From positions 1-7,286 of the forward strand of contig DASWHK010000047.1 of NCBI GenBank assembly GCA_036398215.1: DNA of 7,286 bases, read 5' to 3'. Shown in pieces: positions 1 through 5,598 of the stretch. Positions within the stretch are counted from its first letter, which is position 1. Each line of letters begins with the position of its first letter. A program made the translations under genes and the position numbers. The DNA comes from DASWHK01 sp036398215 (GTDB taxonomy: Bacteria; Acidobacteriota; UBA890). The notes beneath the pieces are model-generated. The model made no database searches, had not been told where the DNA came from, and was given only the letters and a program-made list of their open reading frames with translations.

Positions 1-22
1 CCACCGGTCGCCGGCACCTGCT

Positions 23-1405
23 ATGTTTCGCCGCATGGGCACGCTGCAACGTCTGATTCCCTGGCTGCGGGCGCGGCGCTCGGGCTGGTCGGGCGAGACC
101 GATCGCGCCTTTCACGACGCCCTCTTCGCGGCACACGACCACAACGCCTTCTCGCCGGCGTACACCGGCAACATCACCATCCGCCGCTTCGCCGACCTCG
201 CTGAGCCCTTTGTCAAAGGGTGCGGGTACGTCATCGACGTCGGCTGCGGCCTCGGCGAGATCAGCTGCGAGCTGGCGCGACGCTTTCCGGCGACGCGCTT
301 TCTCGGCATCGACCACAGTGAGGCGGGGGTCACCGGGGCGCGCCGAAACGCCGAACAGCTCCGGCTGGAGAACGCGACCTTCGAAGCGCACGACATGGAG
401 CGCTTCACGCCGGACGAAGACCCCGATCTGGTGACGATGTTCGATGCCTTCCATCATCTCGTGGATCCGCACCGGTTCGTCGAGCGCATGGGAAGACATA
501 CGCAACGTTTCCTGCTCATCGAGCCGCAGGGCGACTGGAAGGGAAGCTGGACGCGAAAGCTCGACTTCGACTGGCTGGCGCAGGACCTCGAGAAGATCCG
601 CGCGCACCTCGCCTACTCGATCGCTGAAGCTCCCGAGCCGAACGCCGGGAACGAGCCGAGCGCCGGTGTCCCACCCGGCGCTGCGCGCGAACCGGAAACC
701 GACCCCGCGTCTGGCGCGGCGGGCGAGCCCGTGGAGAACCGCTACAGCATCGAGGCTTTCGAGAAGATGTTCGCCGGTTACGGGCTGCGCATCCGAGGCA
801 CGGTGTCCGGCCTCGATACATATCCGCCCGGCCCCACGCTCGATACGCCGACGCGCCGCCAGTTCGGCGAGCTCGCCTATCAGCTCTATCGCTCCGTCGA
901 CGAGCGGCTGTACGAGACCGGCTTCGACGTGCACGCCAAGCATCTCGTGATTCATGCCGTCGCAGGAGCGGGATCGCGGCGCCGTGAGCCGAGAATCGAG
1001 CTGCCGGCGAGCCGCGCGGGCAGCGAGCTACGCGGGCCCCACGACGTCCAGCATCTGGCCTACGATGGACCGAGGGAGGGTCCACCGGGAGCCACGTTCA
1101 CAGCGCGCGTGTCGCTGCGCAACCGCAGCTTTCGTGTCTGGTCCAGCAACGACCCCTCGCACCCCGACATGGTCAGCTATCACTGGCTCGACACGAACCG
1201 CCGCGTCGTTGTCGAAGACGGGGACCGCAGCCCGCTGCCCCGCGGCCTGGCCCCGGGCGACGAGGCCGACGTGGCTATCCGGGTCACTGCGCCCGGCGAG
1301 CCGGGCGACTACATCCTCGCCATCGACATGGTCAAGGAGGGCAAGTGCTGGTTTCGCGACGCCGGCAGCCCGACGCTCGATATCCCCTACCGCGTGAGGC
1401 GTTGA
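23..1405 (+). CDS. SAM-dependent methyltransferase with C-terminal beta-rich domain
   Basis: Class I (Rossmann-fold) methyltransferase of 460 aa, probably cytoplasmic; the methyl acceptor is unknown. The SAM-binding motif I VIDVGCGLGE is at residues 70-79, the acidic end of strand 2 is LGIDHS (D97), and the motif IV-like segment DLVTMFDAFHHL is at 135-146. Residues about 203-238 form a Pro/Ala/Glu/Gly-rich linker. After the catalytic domain, residues about 339-460 form a separate module with the pattern VSYHWLD...DG.RSPLPRGLAPGD...VTAPGEPGDYILAIDMV.EG..WF. This looks like an Ig-like or carbohydrate-associated beta-sandwich and is not part of the methyltransferase fold. The ATG at 23 is the first start visible; the frame is open back to base 1, so the true start may lie outside the window, and the ATG at 35 is another candidate. 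The 3' end is only 11 bp from the convergent Gre gene. The methyltransferase call is firm; the substrate (small molecule or glycan) is not known. Confidence 0.85.
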   Translation: MFRRMGTLQRLIPWLRARRSGWSGETDRAFHDALFAAHDHNAFSPAYTGNITIRRFADLAEPFVKGCGYVIDVGCGLGEISCELARRFPATRFLGIDHSEAGVTGARRNAEQLRLENATFEAHDMERFTPDEDPDLVTMFDAFHHLVDPHRFVERMGRHTQRFLLIEPQGDWKGSWTRKLDFDWLAQDLEKIRAHLAYSIAEAPEPNAGNEPSAGVPPGAAREPETDPASGAAGEPVENRYSIEAFEKMFAGYGLRIRGTVSGLDTYPPGPTLDTPTRRQFGELAYQLYRSVDERLYETGFDVHAKHLVIHAVAGAGSRRREPRIELPASRAGSELRGPHDVQHLAYDGPREGPPGATFTARVSLRNRSFRVWSSNDPSHPDMVSYHWLDTNRRVVVEDGDRSPLPRGLAPGDEADVAIRVTAPGEPGDYILAIDMVKEGKCWFRDAGSPTLDIPYRVRR

Positions 1406-1416
1406 CCGGCGCGGGT

Positions 1417-1968
1417 TCATTCGTACTCGATCTCGAGGATCTCCAGGGATTGCTCGCCGCGCGGCAGGCGGAGCGTCACCTCGTCACCGACCTCGCGGCC
1501 GAGCAGCGCCTTGGCGATCGGCGAGATCCAGCTCACGCAGCCGTTGGCGGGCTCGGCCTCGTCGACGCCGCAGATCAGGTAGGTGCGCTCGTCGCCGTCC
1601 CCGTCGATCACCGTGACGCGCGCCCCGAAGCGGACGCGGTCGCCCGACTGGCCGGACGTATCGACGACCTCGAAGCGGCCGACGTGGTCCTCGAGGAAGC
1701 CGATAAGAGCCTTGACCTCCTGCAGCCGGCGCCGAGCCTTGCTGGCCGCCTCCTTGCCGCGCGCACCGTCCGCCTCCTGGTTCCTGCCGGCGAGCGCCTC
1801 GAGAGCCGGCAGCTCCTCGTCGATCAGGCGGCGGAGCTCCTCGCGGACCCGGCGCGCCCCCTCGGGGGTGATGTAGTTGGGGGCGCCCGGCGGCAGCACG
1901 TCGATCGGGCGGGCGACGGCCTCGTCGAGGTCGTCGAGGTCCGTTTCCTTGGTGAAAGCCTTATTCAT
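1417..1968 (-). CDS. GreA/GreB-family transcription elongation factor (atypical tip)
   Basis: A 183-aa protein of the Gre family, which acts in the RNA polymerase secondary channel. The N-terminus MNKAFTKE and the segment NYITPEGARRVREEL (31-45) are GreB-like. Residues about 33-100 form the antiparallel coiled coil (RLQEVKALIGFLEDHVGRFEVVD, given here only as positions 81-103). Residues about 108-183 form the FKBP-like C-terminal domain, with RVRFGARVTV, SWISPIAKALLG and VGDEVTLRLPRGE. The coiled-coil tip that in GreA/GreB carries the Mg-binding D-x-x-E of GDxxENAEY instead reads EADGARGKEAA (65-75) and lacks that spacing, so transcript-cleavage stimulation is doubtful. The start is ATG at 1968, with a weak AGG three bases upstream. 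The gene is divergent from the ACT-domain gene (79 bp between starts) and convergent with the methyltransferase. The family call is confident; equivalence to GreB is not. Confidence 0.88.
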   Translation of the reverse strand: MNKAFTKETDLDDLDEAVARPIDVLPPGAPNYITPEGARRVREELRRLIDEELPALEALAGRNQEADGARGKEAASKARRRLQEVKALIGFLEDHVGRFEVVDTSGQSGDRVRFGARVTVIDGDGDERTYLICGVDEAEPANGCVSWISPIAKALLGREVGDEVTLRLPRGEQSLEILEIEYE

Positions 1969-2047
1969 CGCCTAGACTGGAGCAACCTCGCCGCGGGATG
2001 TAGCGTCGGCAAGCGAAGGGGTGGGGCAACCAACGGGAGGTGAACTG
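1969..2047. other. Divergent intergenic region between Gre factor and ACT gene
   Basis: This 79-bp region must hold the promoters of both divergent genes unless they are read from further away. I see no convincing -35/-10 pair on either strand. The only clear signal is the ribosome binding site of the rightward gene at its right edge. Confidence 0.5.
2035..2042 (+). promoter_or_regulatory. Ribosome binding site deciding the ACT-gene start
   Basis: GGGAGGTG lies 5 bases before the ATG at 2048. It makes this ATG the start in preference to the in-frame GTG at 2021, which has no such site. Confidence 0.8.
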
Positions 2048-2461
2048 ATGGCAGACAGCGCGCGCGCGGTCAGCTACTACTACGTCACGGTACCCGATCG
2101 GCCGGGCGAGGGGGCCCGGGTACTGGGGGCCCTCGAGGACGCCGGGGTGAACCTGCTGGCCTTCCATGCCTTCCCCACCGGCGAGGGAGCGCAGCTCGAC
2201 TTCGTTCCCGACGACAGTGCGGCCTTCGCCAAGGCCGCTCGAGGGGCGGGCCTGCAGCTGAGCGAGGAGAAGACGGCGTTCCTGCTGGACGGCGGCGACC
2301 GCCCGGGGGCCGCCGCCGAGCTCCTCGGGAAGCTGGGGGCGGCGGGGGTCAACGTCGTGGCCATGGACGCCGTCATCAGCGGCGACGGCCGCTACGGCGC
2401 CCTCTTTTGGGTCTCGCCCGGGGACGTGGAGAGTGCCAAGGGGGCTCTGGGGATCGGCTAG
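2048..2461 (+). CDS. Tandem ACT-domain protein
   Basis: A 137-aa protein made almost entirely of two ACT domains, small ligand-binding folds that usually bind amino acids and often regulate metabolism. The first spans about residues 10-72 (VPDRPGEGARVLGALEDAGV at 15-34, the classic DRPG turn followed by helix 1). The second spans about 76-135 (DRPGAAAELLGKLGAAGVNV at 84-103, then GALFWVSP at 117-124). There is no catalytic domain, DNA-binding domain, signal peptide or membrane segment. The start is fixed by the strong ribosome binding site. The gene stands alone between divergent and convergent neighbours, so context gives no ligand or partner. It may act as a free-standing amino-acid sensor or regulatory subunit. 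This is inference from domain content. Confidence 0.8.
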   Translation: MADSARAVSYYYVTVPDRPGEGARVLGALEDAGVNLLAFHAFPTGEGAQLDFVPDDSAAFAKAARGAGLQLSEEKTAFLLDGGDRPGAAAELLGKLGAAGVNVVAMDAVISGDGRYGALFWVSPGDVESAKGALGIG

Positions 2462-2613
2462 GAGAGGTTGCCGACAGCCCGCAGAAAGGGTCCCTGATAA
2501 GTGGCAGGAGAGTCCGCTCATAAGAAGATGTCCGTGACGCGACTGCTGTTGCCGCTCGGTGACGGGCTGGGGCGGATCGAGCGCCGCGACGGCATCTTCG
2601 ATCTTTTCACCAA
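2462..2613. other. Convergent intergenic region between ACT gene and ahcY
   Basis: This region holds no convincing gene. A 29-codon plus-strand ORF (2528-2617, starting MSVTRLLLPLGDGLG) has no ribosome binding site and overlaps the end of ahcY, so I do not call it. A candidate terminator occupies the right part. Confidence 0.5.
2575..2607 (+). terminator. Candidate Rho-independent terminator for the ACT gene
   Basis: On the plus strand GATCGA (2575-2580) pairs with TCGATC (2598-2603), and the nested GCCG (2583-2586) pairs with CGGC (2590-2593) around a CGA loop. The hairpin is followed directly by TTTT (2604-2607). The stem has an asymmetric internal loop and the T run is short, so the call is tentative. 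The minus strand lacks a T run after the hairpin, so it would serve mainly the rightward gene. Confidence 0.4.
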
Positions 2614-4113
2614 CTAGTAGCGGTAGTGCTCGGGCTTGTAGGGCCCCTCGACCGGCACGCCGAGGTACTCGGCCTGCTCCTCGGTCAGCTCGGTCAGCTC
2701 GACGCCGAGCTTGTCGAGATGGAGGCGGGCGACCTCCTCATCGAGCTTCTTCGGCAACACGTAGACCTGCTTCTTGTACGCCTCGGCGTTGGTGTGCAGC
2801 TCGATCTGCGCGAGCACCTGGTTGGTGAACGAGGCCGACATCACGAAGCTCGGGTGGCCGGTGGCGCAGCCGAGGTTCATCAGCCGCCCCTCGGCGAGCA
2901 CCAGGATCGAGTGGCCGTCCTCGAACACCCACTCGTCGTACTGCGGCTTGATGTTGATCCTCTCGATGCCCGGCGTCCGCGCCAGCCCGGCCATGTCGAT
3001 CTCGTTGTCGAAGTGGCCGATGTTGGCGACGATCGCCTTGTCCTTCATGCGCGCCATCTGCTGGGCGGAGATGACCCTCTTGTTGCCCGTCGAGGTCACG
3101 AGGATGTCGGCGGTCTCGATCACCGACTCGAGACGGCGCACCTCGTAGCCCTCCATCGCCGCCTGCAGCGCGCAGATCGGATCGATCTCGGTGATCACCA
3201 CGCGGGCGCCCTGGCCGCGCAGCGCCTGGGCGCAGCCCTTGCCGACCTCGCCAAAGCCGCAGACCACCGCCACCTTGCCGCCGATCATCACGTCGGTGGC
3301 GCGGTTGAGGCCGTCGACCACCGAGTGGCGGCAGCCGTAGATGTTGTCGAACTTGGATTTGGTCACCGAGTCGTTGACGTTGATCGCCGGGAACAGCAGG
3401 GTGCCGGCGCGGGCCATCTGGGCGAGGCGGCTGACGCCGGTGGTGGTCTCCTCGGAGACGCCCTTGATGCCGGCCGCCGTCTTGTGCCAGCGCTGCGGGT
3501 CCTTGGCCATCTCGGCACGCAGCAGCTCGAGGATCACGCCCCACTCCTCGGGCTCCGTGTCGGGGTCGAAGGCGGGGATGGCGCCGGCGGCCTCGAACTC
3601 GTAGCCCTTGTGGATGACCAGCGTCGCGTCGCCGCCGTCGTCGACGATCAGGTCCGGGCCGCTGCCGTCCGGCCACAGGAGCGCCTCGCTGGTGCACCAC
3701 CAGTACTCCTGCAGGGTCTCGCCCTTCCAGGCGAACACCGGGATGCCGCGCGGCCGATCGACGGTGCCGCCGGTCTCGGGGCGGCCGACGACGGCCGCCG
3801 CGGCGGCGTGGTCCTGGGTCGAGAAGATGTTGCAGGAGACCCAGCGAACGTCGGCGCCGAGGTCGGTGAGCGTCTCGATGAGCACCGCGGTCTGCACGGT
3901 CATGTGCAGGCTGCCCATCACCTTGGCCCCGGCCAGCGGCTTGTCCTCGCTATGGCGGCGGCGCACCTCCATCAGGCCCGGCATCTCGTGCTCGGCGAGG
4001 CGGATCTCCTTGCGGCCGAGCTCGGCGAGCGACAGGTCGGCGACTTTATGGGGGACGCGATCGGCCTCGACCGCGGTGTCGAAGGGATGGAGGGCGGTGG
4101 TGACGGATGTCAT
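2614..4113 (-). CDS. ahcY: S-adenosylhomocysteine hydrolase (adenosylhomocysteinase)
   Basis: Cytoplasmic NAD-dependent enzyme of 499 aa that reversibly splits S-adenosylhomocysteine into adenosine and homocysteine. It relieves product inhibition of methyltransferases and feeds the activated methyl cycle. Residues matching known catalytic positions are H70 (GSLHMTVQT), D159 (VDDGGDATL), E222 (SEETTTGV), and K252, D256, N257 and C261 in NDSVTKSKFDN.YGC. The NAD-binding loop is VCGFGEVGKGC (284-294), H367 is in NIGHFDN, and the C-terminal tail KPEHYRY supplies K493 and Y497 to the neighbouring subunit's cofactor site. The insert at about 171-215 is typical of the longer bacterial type. The start is the ATG at 4113 with CGGGAG (4121-4126) 7 bases upstream. 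The open frame continues to 4395, but those extra residues do not resemble the family and overlap the next gene. No key residue is missing. Confidence 0.97.
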   Translation of the reverse strand: MTSVTTALHPFDTAVEADRVPHKVADLSLAELGRKEIRLAEHEMPGLMEVRRRHSEDKPLAGAKVMGSLHMTVQTAVLIETLTDLGADVRWVSCNIFSTQDHAAAAAVVGRPETGGTVDRPRGIPVFAWKGETLQEYWWCTSEALLWPDGSGPDLIVDDGGDATLVIHKGYEFEAAGAIPAFDPDTEPEEWGVILELLRAEMAKDPQRWHKTAAGIKGVSEETTTGVSRLAQMARAGTLLFPAINVNDSVTKSKFDNIYGCRHSVVDGLNRATDVMIGGKVAVVCGFGEVGKGCAQALRGQGARVVITEIDPICALQAAMEGYEVRRLESVIETADILVTSTGNKRVISAQQMARMKDKAIVANIGHFDNEIDMAGLARTPGIERINIKPQYDEWVFEDGHSILVLAEGRLMNLGCATGHPSFVMSASFTNQVLAQIELHTNAEAYKKQVYVLPKKLDEEVARLHLDKLGVELTELTEEQAEYLGVPVEGPYKPEHYRY

Positions 4114-4319
4114 GGTGTTGCTCCCGAGGTGACAGCGTGCGTTGATGGCGAATTGGGGTGCGGTAGGAATGACCGGAAGGTCGCGCCAGGCGAACGTGGA
4201 CTTCCCCGCGCCCGGCGGCAAGCCGGCCTCCCCATGATATTTCATGTGCGGCGCCGGTTCGAGCGGGCCCAGGCGCCTCGCCCCTGCCAGAAGCCCCGCG
4301 CCGGCCGAATCGGGAGGAC
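4114..4319 (-). promoter_or_regulatory. Long upstream/leader region of ahcY
   Basis: These 206 bp between the RES gene stop and the ahcY start hold no gene I can support. Visible items are the ahcY ribosome binding site CGGGAG (4121-4126), a small GC hairpin (CCGGC 4212-4216 with GCCGG 4222-4226), and an AT-rich palindrome at 4233-4246. I looked for the SAH riboswitch consensus and found no acceptable match. The ahcY promoter is presumably here, but no standard -35/-10 pair stands out. Confidence 0.45.
4233..4246. promoter_or_regulatory. AT-rich palindrome, possible operator upstream of ahcY
   Basis: CATGATATTTCATG pairs at 12 of 14 positions with its own reverse complement (arms CATGA/TCATG) and stands out from very GC-rich flanks. 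It lies about 120 bp upstream of the ahcY start. ArsR-type repressors such as SahR are known to control ahcY in Proteobacteria through palindromic sites, but I cannot confirm that this sequence matches their motif. It might equally be part of a promoter. Confidence 0.35.
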
Positions 4320-4862
4320 TCAGGCCCAGTACCAGGCGTCGAACGACAGCGCTGTCACACGCTTCGCGCGGCTGCGCGCCGTCGCCGGAAACCACGCCAA
4401 CTCTCGGCCCGCCCCGTCGCGCGACTGCGCCGAGCGCGCCCGCACGCCGCGCAAGCCGGCCGCACGGGCCGCGACGCCGATCCGCTGGCAGCGTTCGCGG
4501 GTCACCGGCCGGCCGGTGCCGTCGACGGGGTAGCTCTTCGGCAATCCGGCGGCGGCCACGCCGGCGCGTGAATGCGCATCGCAGACTCGTTGCCGCCGCG
4601 GCAGGCTCGCGCCCACGAGCACCGGGCCGTTGTCGTCACGCAGGTCCTCAGGCTCGTACGGCCAACCCGCGATGAAGGCGCGCAAATTGAGGCGCGCCGT
4701 GACCTCGTCCTCGCTGAAGTAGAGCGTCGGGAAGCTGGCGGGAGGATTCCAGCGTCCGCCTCGTTCGGCGGCATACGTCGGATCGAGCGGGTTTCGCCAG
4801 CTGCGCTCGGCGATGCGCCACCAGGTCCAGCGGTCGGCCAGGTGTTCCTCGATGAATCTCAC
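4320..4862 (-). CDS. RES-domain toxin (type II toxin-antitoxin, NAD-degrading family)
   Basis: A 180-aa RES-domain protein. Characterised members (MbcT, and the RES toxin of Pseudomonas putida) degrade cellular NAD. The family signature is present: WWRIAE (R16), GGRWNPP with R37 (35-41), LYFS with Y48, and GLRGVRARSAQ with S144, then ELAWFP (154-159). The glutamate expected about 11 residues after the Tyr aligns with N59 (TARLNL). This may be a subfamily trait or may lower activity. The GTG start at 4862 is forced, because the codon just upstream in frame is TAA. There is no Shine-Dalgarno sequence before it. The cognate antitoxin lies upstream on the same strand, but a MITE-like element separates the two where such genes normally abut or overlap. 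The reading frame is intact. Toxicity in this state is unknown. Confidence 0.85.
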   Translation of the reverse strand: MRFIEEHLADRWTWWRIAERSWRNPLDPTYAAERGGRWNPPASFPTLYFSEDEVTARLNLRAFIAGWPYEPEDLRDDNGPVLVGASLPRRQRVCDAHSRAGVAAAGLPKSYPVDGTGRPVTRERCQRIGVAARAAGLRGVRARSAQSRDGAGRELAWFPATARSRAKRVTALSFDAWYWA

Positions 4863-4865
4863 TTA

Positions 4866-4888
4866 GGGCTCGCGCAGAAATGACTTCC
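4866..4888 (+). repeat. Left terminal inverted repeat of the MITE-like element
   Basis: This 23-bp arm begins GGGCTCGCGCAG and ends ATGACTTCC. It is the perfect reverse complement of 5002-5024. Confidence 0.9.
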
Positions 4889-5001
4889 TGCACCGAGGGC
4901 GCCCAGGCGCCATCCTCGCCAGGCGCGCGACCGAGGCATAGCCAAGCCTATGTCGCAGGGAGCGCAACGCCGCGAGGATGGATGCATGGGCGACCGAATG
5001 C

Positions 5002-5024
5002 GGAAGTCATTTCTGCGCGAGCCC
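5002..5024 (-). repeat. Right terminal inverted repeat of the MITE-like element
   Basis: This 23-bp arm begins GGAAGTCAT and ends GCGAGCCC on the plus strand. It is the perfect reverse complement of 4866-4888. The TTA immediately outside it is also the antitoxin stop codon (TAA on the minus strand). Confidence 0.9.
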
Positions 5025-5486
5025 TTAGGACTGCGAGCGCTCGAAGGCGAACATCTCGCGACACGTTGCGAGAACCGCCCGGCTCTGGCCGTCGGCGAGG
5101 AGATCCAGCAACGAGCGGTCGTTCATCCGCGCGACTGGCCGGCGCACCACCGCCGGAATCCGGTCGCGCTTCAAGTAGTGCACCAGCAGGTCGGTCGCCG
5201 CGGCGAGATCGGCGACCGCCTCGCTGCGCTCGACCGGCACGCCGGTATCGATCCACTTGCTCACCGCCTGCCGGCTGACGCCAAACAGCCGCGCGGCCTC
5301 CGACTGGCTCAGCCCCCACACCGCCAGCGTGCGCGCCAGCGACTGCCCGGCGCGGCAGCGGTCGAGATACTCGGCGAACTCGTCGAGCCAGCCACGCCGC
5401 TCTTCATGGGCGGCCGCCACCAATGACGCCGCCTCGCGCGGATCAAGGTCGATAATGTCGTCGAGCTGCGTTGCGGGTTGGCCCAT
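5025..5486 (-). CDS. Xre/MbcA/ParS-type antitoxin partner of the RES toxin
   Basis: A 153-aa antitoxin. Residues about 58-80 form a helix-turn-helix (LSQSEAARLFGVSRQAVSKW), expected to bind the operon's own promoter. Residues about 95-150 (RIPAVVRRPVARM, then RSLLDLLADG and REMFAF) match the C-terminal toxin-binding domain of the Xre/MbcA/ParS antitoxins that pair with RES toxins. About 50 residues precede the helix-turn-helix. The start is the ATG at 5486, because GAGAGG sits 4 bases upstream. The frame opens at a TTG (5516), but that codon lies inside the predicted promoter. The stop TAA (5027-5025) is one copy of the element's target duplication. The gene has its own promoter and repeat operator just upstream. 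The role as RES antitoxin is inferred from domains and adjacency and is quite secure. Confidence 0.87.
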   Translation of the reverse strand: MGQPATQLDDIIDLDPREAASLVAAAHEERRGWLDEFAEYLDRCRAGQSLARTLAVWGLSQSEAARLFGVSRQAVSKWIDTGVPVERSEAVADLAAATDLLVHYLKRDRIPAVVRRPVARMNDRSLLDLLADGQSRAVLATCREMFAFERSQS

Positions 5487-5504
5487 GCGCCCTCTCTTGC
5501 TGCA

Positions 5505-5533
5505 ACCATATGTCAACCGCTACCTCATGTCAA
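5505..5533 (-). promoter_or_regulatory. Sigma-70-type promoter of the toxin-antitoxin operon
   Basis: On the minus strand a perfect -35 TTGACA (5533-5528) is followed after exactly 17 bases by TATGGT (5510-5505), which matches TATAAT at 4 of 6 positions. Transcription would start near 5498, giving a short leader of about a dozen bases before the ATG at 5486. Confidence 0.65.
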
Positions 5534-5537
5534 CCGC
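5510..5537. repeat. Pair of 11-bp direct repeats overlapping the promoter, likely antitoxin operator
   Basis: ATGTCAACCGC occurs at 5510-5520 and again at 5527-5537, a 17-bp period. One copy covers the -35 and the other fills the end of the spacer next to the -10. Binding by the helix-turn-helix antitoxin here would block polymerase, giving the autoregulation typical of type II modules. The repeat is seen directly; its use as an operator is inference. Confidence 0.6.
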
Positions 5538-5598
5538 CCGCGTGGTGGCGGCGGTCGCGGGGCGAACGGCGCGAATCCATAGACCGGCGACGGCGAAG

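Larger units (their letters stand above)
4863..5027. mobile_element. MITE-like palindromic insertion (159 bp) with TTA target duplication
   Basis: A non-coding element at 4866-5024 is bounded by perfect 23-bp terminal inverted repeats and flanked by TTA at 4863-4865 and 5025-5027. Homology between the arms continues inward imperfectly, for example CATCCTCGC (4911-4919) against GCGAGGATG (4972-4980), and CATAG (4937-4941) against CTATG (4948-4952). The whole unit is one long palindrome centred near 4945. It encodes no transposase, so it would need one supplied in trans. A 3-bp TTA duplication fits the TNA target of some IS5-family groups, but the parent family is a guess. Deleting the element plus one TTA joins the antitoxin stop TAA directly to the toxin GTG. 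This is strong evidence that it is an insertion. Confidence 0.85.

Noticed and set aside
4114..4319. SAH riboswitch in the ahcY leader
   Set aside because: A segment near 4254-4292 has GGCGCC repeats and a CGAG/CTCG pair that superficially recall the pseudoknot. It is too short and lacks the conserved loop sequence of the SAH riboswitch core.
4114..4395. N-terminal extension of AhcY by 94 residues
   Set aside because: The frame is open, but the extra residues do not resemble the family, the extension overlaps the RES gene, and the ATG at 4113 has a proper ribosome binding site.
2626..4533. 635-codon open frame on the plus strand opposite ahcY
   Set aside because: It is an antisense shadow of a strongly coding, GC-biased gene. 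The translation is rich in low-complexity His/Asp/Arg/Val/Leu and matches no family I recognise, while the minus strand is unmistakable AhcY.
4863..5027. Reading the palindrome as a simple transcription terminator between antitoxin and toxin
   Set aside because: There is no T run on the minus-strand 3' side. The perfect 23-bp ends, TTA flanks and restorable junction fit an insertion much better, although the hairpin could still impede transcription.
5487..5516. TTG start adding 10 residues to the antitoxin
   Set aside because: The TTG lies within the predicted -35/-10 region, and the ATG at 5486 has a well-spaced GAGAGG.
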